Of a stretch of DNA of 64,000 bases, positions 45,272 through 53,692 are shown one piece after another. Location: positions 17,639,705-17,703,704 of the forward strand of contig OW203769.1 of the NCBI GenBank assembly GCA_934045905.1, written 5' to 3'. This DNA is from Leuctra nigra (taxonomy: Eukaryota > Arthropoda > Insecta > Plecoptera > Leuctridae). Every line of letters begins with the position of its first letter. Within the stretch, counting starts at the first letter, position 1. A model generated the notes under the pieces. It made no database searches. It had not been told where the DNA came from and saw nothing but the letters and a program-made list of their open reading frames with translations. The position numbers and the translations under genes were made by a program.

Positions 45272-48200
45272 TTAGTCTTTCCTCTCCAATTCAATACATT
45301 TCTCCTCAATATTCTTTGCAATTGGAACCTTCACCCGGCCCATATTCTGCTCTCGTAAATCAATTTTCTTTGGCTCAATCGGAAGCACCGTAATTCCCTT
45401 TGGTATTGCAGCAAGATCGTATGGTTTTGAAGAATTCACAAAATACTGACCGTCCCTTCCTTTCGACAGTCGCAATGGCTCCGGGGAGTTTGCAGACGTG
45501 ACAGTCATTTCGCTACCGAGATGCGAAGATGCGGGAAGAAGAGATTGAGGATGTGAGTAATGTGCAGCGAATGGACTTGGATTATTATCTTTATCTAGAG
45601 CACTTTGATTTTTGGCCGAAGAGTCAATAGCTGTTAAGGACAGTCCATGGATTTTATGCTTAGATGTAAGATGAAGGAGTTGAGCTCTGGCAATTTCTAT
45701 TGTGTTGTGAGAAGTTGTCGGATTTAGGAATACTGTTGGCTTGGAAGGCAATGGTTTAGGTACTTTCAGTTTGCGAGATATCTGAGATTTGAGAATGCTT
45801 ACTGAGGCTGGCAACGGGTTTCTATTCGCAGTAGAGGGCTTGACAGTGGAAATTCTTCTAGCGGAAGTATTGACGGAACTCGATGATGTCTGCGGTGTCT
45901 GGGATTGTTTCGCAGTCGGTCTGGCAGATGTCGAAGGGGCCGTGTCCAGTGATGTTTTCGTCACTGGGGTAGCGTTTGTACCGCAACGGCGCATCAGTTC
46001 TGTGACTGTCTGGTAGTTAAGCAACTTGGATGCTTTTATCTGATGGTCAAGCTTGTAGCCAGCCACACTGGCCGGAATCGGTATGGCACTAGCGGTAGCC
46101 GCACTCGGTATGGGATTAATGGAAGACATGTTTGGCATAATACTAGCAAAGGCCGTATGTATTGGGGGACTAATAGTGGTCACATTTGGTATGGCACTTA
46201 TGGAAACCATATTTAGCTTAGGACTAATGGTAACCATGTTTTGTATGGGACAAATAGTAGCCATGTTCTTCATGGAACGTAAGGCAGCCTCGCTTGGTAT
46301 GGCACTAATGGAAGACGTATTGAGCGTGGGACTAATGGTAACCGTGTTTGGTATGGAACTAATGGAACCACCGTTTAGCTTGGGACTAATAGTAGCCACG
46401 ACATACTGTTGTTTGGCAACACTGATTGGCTGCTGAGTTGAGCCAGAACCAGTATTTGGAGACTCGAAGCGCGTTGGTTGCGGCACATTGGACAGGAGAC
46501 CGCGCGACGCTGCAGGCGTGACCGGTGCAGCCGTATTCACTACGTTGGCAGCCCTCGAGGCAACACACTCTTGAAGACTGATTGGCTGCTGAGTTGAGCC
46601 TGGACCAGTATTTGGTGACTCGAAGCCCGTTGGTTGCGGCACATTGGACAGGAGACCGCGCGACGCTGCAGGCGTGACCGGTGCAGCCGTATTCACTACG
46701 TTGGCAGCCCTCGAGGCAACACACTCTTGAAGACTGATTGGCTGCTGAGTTGAGCCTGGACCAGTATTTAGTGAATCGAAGCCCGTTGGTTGCGGCACAT
46801 TGGACAGGAGACCGCGCGACGCTGCAGGCGTGACCGGTGCAGCCGTATTCACTACGTTGGCAGCCCTCGAGGCAACACACTCTTGAAGACTGATTGGCTG
46901 CTGAGTTGAGCCTGAACCAGTATTTGGAGACCTGAAGACTGTTGGTTGCGGCACATTGGACAGGAGACCGCGCGACGCTGCGGGCTTGAGCTGCGTAGCC
47001 GTATTCACTACGTTGGCATCCCTCGAGGCAATACACTCTTGAAGACACCATCGTATGACCGAATCCACCGTACTTCCATCAGTCTTGGTGTGCTTCATAT
47101 AAGCATCAAGCAGAAGGCCAGCAAATACTTTCTCCTTGTGTGCCAGACGCTTCTGAATACGACGATAGCATTTATAAACGTCGATAACGAGTGCCTTCGG
47201 TGTCTTCTCGTCTATCTTGGACCGCACGGCGCGGAGGCAGAGGGCGAACGCCTGGCGGGACAGCTGCTCGCGCTCGGTGTCTCGGAGGTACTTCTTGTCG
47301 GTGTCGGGCGTGACTCGCAGCTGGATGCAGACGGTGAGCAAGAGCGCATGATCACATTCCTTGGTCAGCAGCTCCATCAGCAGCTGTACGCAGCGTGACA
47401 TGTGACTGGCGAAGCTCCCGGCGCGGTCGATCTCGGATGTCGGGATTCGCCAAACGCCGTTGAACAGGTTGTTGGACTTGCGGTCGGAGAAGAGCCCCGC
47501 TACAGTCTCGCCGCCGATGCAGCGGTACGAGCCGAGAAGCAGCTCTCTGCACTTGGTAAGATCTCTCCGCTGCTTGGAGTGGAAGTAGAAGTGCGCCAAG
47601 CGGTAGAGAGACTTGTAGTGCGTTGGGAAACGCAATACGCACTGCTCCAATGCGTGCACGCATTTTTGTTCTATGTCCCAGTTGTCAAGTACAAGAAGCT
47701 CTGGTTCATCCTCCTGGGTACGGGTCGAGTCCGACTGGTCGGAACTTGACGAGTCAGATAAATCCTCTTCGCTGCTCGAACTGGCTGTGGTGCTTGATTC
47801 CCTGCTGTCTTCCTCGGATAGTTTATTGTTTGGTTCATCTTTCTGAAAGTTCGTCATTGACTTGATGATCCCATCTCTGTCCTCAAGGGGATTGTCCGTC
47901 CTGACCACGACGTCATAGTTGGAGTAAACCGCGCCCCGAGGTGAGTTGCGCTCTCCGACGCTGTCACAAATCTTTTCTCCAGCAACGTCGTTCTCAGACA
48001 TTTCTTTCCGTTCCTTCAGTTGACCTCCAATGTCAAGAGTGATGTTCACTTCTAGCTTGTCGGAAACTTGGATAGATCCATCCTCTTTGACGTCTTCTGT
48101 CCCCAACATTACGCTGGCTTGCACGATCTCATCTAATATCTTCTCCTCGACATCCGTTAGCTGCCGATCAGTTTCACATCGTTGGCGTTTAGCCGGGACA

Positions 48201-51200
48201 ACGTCCACTCCCATTCGTTCATTTACCATCCTTTTCCTTGTTTCTTCTTCACCTACTTTCCCTTCTCGCATCACGAACGGTCCTTTACTGGCACGATCAA
48301 TGTAGGCATGGAAGAGAGTGCGGGCGTTTTGCTCCACACCTTTACTTTCGCGTGCCTCCATATATTTTAAGATTGCTGCATGGATTCTGTAGTAAACCTC
48401 AAGTGCCTCCACTGCAAGGATTTGCGAATTATTGTAACTGACTTTTAGGGGATATTCAGCGCCGTTCGAATGCAAGTACATGACACAACATTCGTATTCC
48501 GATAGATACACTTCGGGCTGGGCGCCTCGCTTCTCGGCCGCCTTTCCGAGCATGTAGTGATGCAACCACCGTTCGTCCTGAGCCCCCTGAGCGTCTCCGA
48601 CCCGATACCATGCCTTGTTAGCCGTGGAGAAGCATTTGACGGCAAGTTTTAACATCTCCTCTTTCTGCGACTCGACTTGAACAAATGTCTGCATGTTCAT
48701 GCCTTCGTTATCCTGTTTCAAATGCCTGCAGCAGAACGAATGTACCATGTAGACGAAAGAGCCGAACTCGATCCACAGCAGCGAGTATTCGTTGTTGATC
48801 TCCAACGCGCGTTGATAACATCGTTGAGCGGTGGCCGCGTGACGCAGGAAGACATTTTCCGAGAACGTCATCGCGCAGCTGTTCAGCGCGGTCTCGAGAC
48901 GACTACCAATGGAAAGCGCGCATCCCGCCCAAGAGTCCAGTCGGAGTGGGTTTACGCATATATCCAGCATGTAGTGCTCGCTCGCGGCTGACCACTCGCT
49001 GTTCTTGAAATAATAGTCAGCGAGGACGTAGTAGAGTGATGCGATCTGATGCGGGAAGTCAATCTCGACACTGGGCAGCTCGTCTGTGTGGCCGTCGATG
49101 TAGCGCTTAAGCTCCTCCAGCACTGGCGTCGGATCGCACTCCGTCGGCACGAGAGTCGTGAATCGCTTGAGCAACAATTCGGTCTCGGCACTGATGCATC
49201 CCTCTCGATATCCGTCGAACTCCGGCAGTTGAGGAGGACAATATACCTGATAGAGTTGCATGACACGCTGCCAAGTGAGAGTTATGTTAGGCACACCGTG
49301 GTCAATGGCGGTCACACGTGTTTTGGTCTTCCTGCTAATGTGACCATACAGGCAGAAGACAGCCTGTTCCACATGCAACGTGAGCTCATCGCGAGACGAC
49401 GCCAACGCAGGATCGTTTAGTTTGGGTATGAACACGTCAATCATATGACGAAGAAGAGCGCCTTCGTTCGAGGTACACCATGATCTTTTCGCAAGACGAT
49501 CGTGTGCTATCATGAGTATTCTGAGGGAGGCTGGCATCGCCTCTTCTTCCCCCCCCTCTTCACTTGGAGAAGCGCTGACCTCGTAGTGTTGCAAGATTAC
49601 CTGCAGCAAGATCCAAGGCAGAATGGTATCGATCGGCATGGCAACAGTGTCAGTAACGTTAAGCTGATGGCACACAATGTGCGTCAGATTCTGAACCAAC
49701 CGAGAGAGGCGGTCGGTATTGATTGTGTCAAGCAGAGTTAAGCCAACATCATCGAGCCAGTGCATCACATACCAGACGACGATGGCGACAGTTTCCGACC
49801 AAGATTGCTGACTTGCGCTTGAGTCGGCACACTTCAGGTATTTGGCGAGAGCTTCGTTGAGGCACGCCTCGCCGCAGTAGAGTGCTTCTTTGTGATGCTC
49901 CAGTTGCGAGAGAGCTTCCACGAGCATTGTCAGTTGCTCATGGCGATCGGGGATATCCGTATCATCGCATCGCAGTGTTTCATAGCCATTCTCTAAAGTG
50001 ACTTTGAGAATTTCTACAAGTGTCTCATAATCGGCAGAATCATAAAGCTGTCGAACTTGACACAGGCTCTGGTCCGTAGTCAATGTCGCTAACAGTTTGT
50101 TAGCGACGGCAGAGTTGATCAACGGATTAGAAATACAGTTCACGAGCCTCACTTCCCTTGGTCCTGCGTCACTTTCCAGAAGATCCACCGCCGCCTCAAG
50201 ATTCTGCATCGCCCGATCCTCGTGTTGGCCCAAGGCGAGCATCACGTGAGCGGACAGCCAATAACAGCGCAGGGTGTGGTCAAGTGACATGTCAGAAGTC
50301 AAGATCACCGGCATCACAAAGCCGATCTCTTCACACAGTCGAGTTGTATCAACAGGCATATCGTCCAACATAAGCTCGGCGTAGACCAACGAGACAAGAG
50401 CATTATCCCTGAGCCAATCACAGGACTTCGAGAGTGAGGGGTGTATGTGGAATCTCCTTGCAAATACATACAGCTGTTTGTAGAGTCGTGTCAGGCCAGC
50501 CGGCCAATGCATCTGCCATTTAACACTCAACGCCTTGAGTAAGTCCATGATGATATCTCCGATGCGATCCCCGGCGCTCGCTAGAAACTCCTCCACATCG
50601 TGATATTCCGCTGCTGTCGCGAAGTAGCCTTCTGCTTGTGGTTCACAAGTTGAATCTGCCGTAGAGGGGATTTGATCAAACAGTTTGAATAACTCCATCG
50701 TGTCTTGAGAATCATCAGCACACTTCGTAATGTCATTGTTGTTAGAAGGAAGAAGTGAACGTGGGAAGAGAGAACTTAGCACATGGCCCAAGTCGTCGCC
50801 TGCTTCCTTTCCCCGGGCTGTGGAGCGGACACGACCAGACCTCCGCTTGTTGCTCGATATCCACTGCTCCAAGAAACTATGCTTCTTTCCTAGAGTTCCT
50901 GCTTCTTCATCTGGAGGCTCTTCCTCCTTCTCCACCTCCATAGCCTCTACTTGTAGCTCCATATCTTGTTCGCCATCGCTCGCCACCGCCGGTACACAAT
51001 CTGTGAGACTAATCGGCGACAACAAGCTACCGTTTGAATCCAAATGATTGTACAGCGACAACAATGCTTCTGCCAACACCAACCACGTTTGTGAAGACAA
51101 AGGTTTCAACAGTCCAACAGTTGGTAACACTTCTGGTTCGAACAGGTGCTTGAATTTGTCTCGTAGTTTGATCTTCATTTCCAGGGCTTCTTGAACCATA

Positions 51201-51892
51201 GGTTCACTTTCTGTTTTATTGTAGTCTTCATTCAGGTTTCCCAGATCCTGGTCTGGATAATATTCCTTGAAGATTTCCAACAAGCACGGCTGTGTGGTGA
51301 TAATGTGGTCCCGGAATGCCAGACCCTTGAGGTATCCGGGTTCCAGTGCCAGACTTCGGGACACGAAGTAGAGACATGTGATGTAGTCGTTAGTGACGAA
51401 TAACATTGTGATAGCTTTGTCCAGGCATGGCCAGTGACGCGGGCTATTATGAAGACCCTCTAGAAAAGCCTCCACAGCTAGCTTATAGTCGATAACTTCG
51501 ATCCCTAAAGTTCCGATCTGATACCAGAGACTGACGTCGCTGCCATCTAGGCGCGATGCCTGCAAGTAGAGTTCAATGGCTGCTTTCACATCACCTTGTT
51601 TCACAACGATGCTGGCCAAGTTCTTGAGACACGAGTACTTCAACATCAATTCAGGCGGCTTCGAGTTATCCGCACCATCCGGAACTTGATACTCCGCCAG
51701 GAAAGAACTCTCGAGAAGAACTCGGAGAATCTCGCCCGCAGCGTTGAAATCATCCTCACCCAGAAGTATTAATGCTTTATTGTATTGTGTGAAGGCTGAC
51801 TGTTCATGTGCTTCTTTAGTGACTGTTTGAATGTCTTCATCATTTTCACTTTCATCAGATGTGTCAACATTCAATGCGCGCATGCGAATCAT
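45272..51892 (-). CDS. CABIN1: CABIN1 (calcineurin-binding protein, HIRA-complex subunit), single 2206-codon ORF
   Basis: CABIN1, the animal counterpart of yeast Hir3, is the large TPR scaffold of the HIRA histone chaperone complex, which deposits H3.3 independently of replication. It also represses calcineurin/MEF2 in vertebrates. The start MIRMRALN matches the family's MIRIAALN. N-terminal TPR-like segments (SLWYQIGTLGIEVIDYKLA, HWPCLDKAITMLF) are followed by the conserved LPEFDGY, YYVLADYYFKN and DSWAGCALSIGSRL stretches, LHHYMLGKAAEKR, then HYKSLYRLAHFYFHSK and NNLFNGVWRIPTSEIDRAGS. The length (2206) is close to human (about 2220). A Ser/Asp/Glu-rich linker lies around residues 1360-1400. 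The C-terminal third is low complexity, with a 4 x 52-residue repeat at about 1617-1824 and a degenerate TISPKLN/SISAIP repeat after it. No introns interrupt the coding region, unlike the many-exon vertebrate gene and unlike its neighbours here. Confidence 0.97.
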   Translation of the reverse strand: MIRMRALNVDTSDESENDEDIQTVTKEAHEQSAFTQYNKALILLGEDDFNAAGEILRVLLESSFLAEYQVPDGADNSKPPELMLKYSCLKNLASIVVKQGDVKAAIELYLQASRLDGSDVSLWYQIGTLGIEVIDYKLAVEAFLEGLHNSPRHWPCLDKAITMLFVTNDYITCLYFVSRSLALEPGYLKGLAFRDHIITTQPCLLEIFKEYYPDQDLGNLNEDYNKTESEPMVQEALEMKIKLRDKFKHLFEPEVLPTVGLLKPLSSQTWLVLAEALLSLYNHLDSNGSLLSPISLTDCVPAVASDGEQDMELQVEAMEVEKEEEPPDEEAGTLGKKHSFLEQWISSNKRRSGRVRSTARGKEAGDDLGHVLSSLFPRSLLPSNNNDITKCADDSQDTMELFKLFDQIPSTADSTCEPQAEGYFATAAEYHDVEEFLASAGDRIGDIIMDLLKALSVKWQMHWPAGLTRLYKQLYVFARRFHIHPSLSKSCDWLRDNALVSLVYAELMLDDMPVDTTRLCEEIGFVMPVILTSDMSLDHTLRCYWLSAHVMLALGQHEDRAMQNLEAAVDLLESDAGPREVRLVNCISNPLINSAVANKLLATLTTDQSLCQVRQLYDSADYETLVEILKVTLENGYETLRCDDTDIPDRHEQLTMLVEALSQLEHHKEALYCGEACLNEALAKYLKCADSSASQQSWSETVAIVVWYVMHWLDDVGLTLLDTINTDRLSRLVQNLTHIVCHQLNVTDTVAMPIDTILPWILLQVILQHYEVSASPSEEGGEEEAMPASLRILMIAHDRLAKRSWCTSNEGALLRHMIDVFIPKLNDPALASSRDELTLHVEQAVFCLYGHISRKTKTRVTAIDHGVPNITLTWQRVMQLYQVYCPPQLPEFDGYREGCISAETELLLKRFTTLVPTECDPTPVLEELKRYIDGHTDELPSVEIDFPHQIASLYYVLADYYFKNSEWSAASEHYMLDICVNPLRLDSWAGCALSIGSRLETALNSCAMTFSENVFLRHAATAQRCYQRALEINNEYSLLWIEFGSFVYMVHSFCCRHLKQDNEGMNMQTFVQVESQKEEMLKLAVKCFSTANKAWYRVGDAQGAQDERWLHHYMLGKAAEKRGAQPEVYLSEYECCVMYLHSNGAEYPLKVSYNNSQILAVEALEVYYRIHAAILKYMEARESKGVEQNARTLFHAYIDRASKGPFVMREGKVGEEETRKRMVNERMGVDVVPAKRQRCETDRQLTDVEEKILDEIVQASVMLGTEDVKEDGSIQVSDKLEVNITLDIGGQLKERKEMSENDVAGEKICDSVGERNSPRGAVYSNYDVVVRTDNPLEDRDGIIKSMTNFQKDEPNNKLSEEDSRESSTTASSSSEEDLSDSSSSDQSDSTRTQEDEPELLVLDNWDIEQKCVHALEQCVLRFPTHYKSLYRLAHFYFHSKQRRDLTKCRELLLGSYRCIGGETVAGLFSDRKSNNLFNGVWRIPTSEIDRAGSFASHMSRCVQLLMELLTKECDHALLLTVCIQLRVTPDTDKKYLRDTEREQLSRQAFALCLRAVRSKIDEKTPKALVIDVYKCYRRIQKRLAHKEKVFAGLLLDAYMKHTKTDGSTVDSVIRWCLQECIASRDANVVNTATQLKPAASRGLLSNVPQPTVFRSPNTGSGSTQQPISLQECVASRAANVVNTAAPVTPAASRGLLSNVPQPTGFDSLNTGPGSTQQPISLQECVASRAANVVNTAAPVTPAASRGLLSNVPQPTGFESPNTGPGSTQQPISLQECVASRAANVVNTAAPVTPAASRGLLSNVPQPTRFESPNTGSGSTQQPISVAKQQYVVATISPKLNGGSISSIPNTVTISPTLNTSSISAIPSEAALRSMKNMATICPIQNMVTISPKLNMVSISAIPNVTTISPPIHTAFASIMPNMSSINPIPSAATASAIPIPASVAGYKLDHQIKASKLLNYQTVTELMRRCGTNATPVTKTSLDTAPSTSARPTAKQSQTPQTSSSSVNTSARRISTVKPSTANRNPLPASVSILKSQISRKLKVPKPLPSKPTVFLNPTTSHNTIEIARAQLLHLTSKHKIHGLSLTAIDSSAKNQSALDKDNNPSPFAAHYSHPQSLLPASSHLGSEMTVTSANSPEPLRLSKGRDGQYFVNSSKPYDLAAIPKGITVLPIEPKKIDLREQNMGRVKVPIAKNIEEKCIELERKD
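46421..47044 (-). repeat. Four 156-bp (52-residue) in-frame tandem repeats within CABIN1
   Basis: Units begin at 46421, 46577, 46733 and 46889, exactly 156 bp apart. Each encodes SLQECVASRAANVVNT followed by ASRGLLSNVPQPT and GSTQQPI. The two middle units are almost identical and the outer ones are more diverged, which fits growth by unequal exchange. The encoded sequence is unstructured and Ser/Thr/Pro/Ala-rich. Confidence 0.97.
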
Positions 51893-52455
51893 AATTTATA
51901 ATCGTACCTTTAGGCCATTACAAGTTGTAAACAAAGCAAGTAGCACAGGTTAGTGAGCCCTTACCATGCTGCCAAAGATACTAATTTCTAATAACGTCAA
52001 AATTCACTTTATCTCCAAGACGGAAACACGTAAAATATGTCAAGCGTTATTTAATTAATAGGTGTTTGATCACCTGAAACGTCGCGATTCATAAAATCAA
52101 AAATCGAACACATTTGAAAATGTTCATTTATGGCGGACGGAACGTTTTGTTGTTGTGATGATCAAAACAAACTTTAAAGTTTAAAGTTGGCAATAGTGAC
52201 TGTCTGCGACCTTGAGCTGTCGGCACTTGCCTGTCTGTGTGCGAAATGCGTAGTGGTGTGAGTGAATCAGCTGTGATTGGAATTTGGATTTGGAATGAAG
52301 TGGCGATGATCTGCAGATGGGATGGGTTCTTTTTGTGCTTATTATACACATAGATCACATGTTCAAAGTGTCAAGACTTGGTACTTCATCTGTGGTCAAG
52401 ATCAATATGCATTTCTCTAGGTAGTTCATCATTACGTGGTGAGAAGTTTGTCAAC
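51893..52455. promoter_or_regulatory. Bidirectional promoter region of CABIN1 and the NAD carrier
   Basis: Only 563 bp separate two divergent start codons, so both promoters and both 5' UTRs must lie here. The sequence is non-repetitive, apart from short direct words such as TTTAAAGTTTAAAGTT near 52172. I see no clear TATA box. Confidence 0.6.
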
Positions 52456-53432
52456 ATGAATCCTAACACCATCAAGATGCTGGAAGCGTCTCAGGAGAAA
52501 CGTATCAATCCTTTATACACAACTGTGGCCAGTACGATAACAGCCTTTGTGAATATAACAATAACTTATCCATTGTATAAAATAATGTTTCGACAGGTAA
52601 GTCATTTAGTGTTTTTAATGTTATGAAATTTATCCTGAAAAGAGCTCCACTCTTGCAACAAATTAAAAGATGATCATAACAAGTTGTCATCTCTCCTTAG
52701 ATGTTTGAAGACATAAAATTCACAAGCGCCTTTCGTCAGTTGCGGACAGAAGGCGTGTTTTTCCTATACCGTGGGAGTTTACCCCCTTTATGCCAAAAAG
52801 CGGTGTCATTATCGATAATGTTCGTGGGGTACAAGGAGGTGCGAACCCCCTTGGACAAGGCTGGCGTACCATTCGTCATTGCCAATGGCACCGCAGCGTT
52901 GATCGCTGGATGTAGCGAGGCCCTTGTATTAAGTCCATTTGAAAGAGTGCAAACGCTTCTGCAAGATCGTCATCATCACAAAACTTTTAAAAACATGACG
53001 CACACCCTGAAAGTTCTGGCGGTAGAACATGGTCTTCGAGAATATTATCGTGGACTCAGTTCCATTTGCCTGCGAAACACCGTCACAAACGCCATGTATT
53101 TCTACCTCCTTGAGAAAGCACACCAGAGAATGCCGCAAACCGACAATAAACTGACCAATTTTATGAAATCATTTCTCTCGGGATCATTTATTGGAGCGTT
53201 GGGTAGCACTGCCATTTACCCATTAAACGTAGCTAAAATTCAAATGCAGAGCACAATTGGAGGAAGTTTTCAAAAAATGATTCCGGTATTGCTACAGCTT
53301 TACAAGGAAAGAGGGTTCAGAAATCTGTACAGAGGAGTACATTTAAATTACACCCGCTCCTTTATAAGTTGGGGAATTATTACTGCACTCAATGAATTTT
53401 TATTAAATGCTTTTAGTAGCTCGGAAGTATAA
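52456..53432 (+). CDS. SLC25A51: Mitochondrial carrier of the SLC25A51/52 (NAD+) type, two exons
   Basis: SLC25A51 imports oxidised NAD into the mitochondrial matrix across the inner membrane. Exon 1 is 52456-52596 and exon 2 is 52701-53432 (stop included), in phase 0, giving 290 codons against 297 in human. Family signatures are visible in each third: YPLYKIMFRQ, then LYRGSLPPLCQKAVSLSIMF, SPFERVQTLLQDRHHHKTF, EYYRGLSSICLRNTVTNAMYF, YPLNVAKIQMQSTIGGSFQ and LYRGVHLNYTRSFISWGII. These match human MCART1 closely, especially the PFERVQTLLQD and HLNY...SWGII segments. The start MNPNTIKMLEAS is the first in-frame ATG. The stop lies only 224 bp before the first possible SDF2 start. Confidence 0.95.
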
Positions 53433-53692
53433 TGTTTAGTAAATAGCTAGTCACTTAACACCTAAGTCTAAATTTAATTATTATGTAATTTTTGACCATG
53501 AGATTTCTTTACAGAAGTCTGTTCCATTTTTGTAATAACCTGAGAATACTGTAGAAGGTCTATTGTTAGAATTGAGGGGATACGGACTGTACTCATACCA
53601 AATACCAACATGACAAAATCTAAGCCAATCAAAATCGAATACGTGTGTTTTCAAACATGGAGTCCACTTCACTGACGGGAGTACTGAACGTC

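Noticed and set aside
46386..47051. 221-codon alternative-frame ORF over the CABIN1 repeats
   Set aside because: It is a shadow of the 52-residue repeat in another frame. Its regular periodicity comes from the DNA repeat.
53657..53692. Upstream ATG of SDF2 as the true start
   Set aside because: It would add 12 residues before the signal peptide. The second ATG gives a canonical signal sequence, although the first remains possible.
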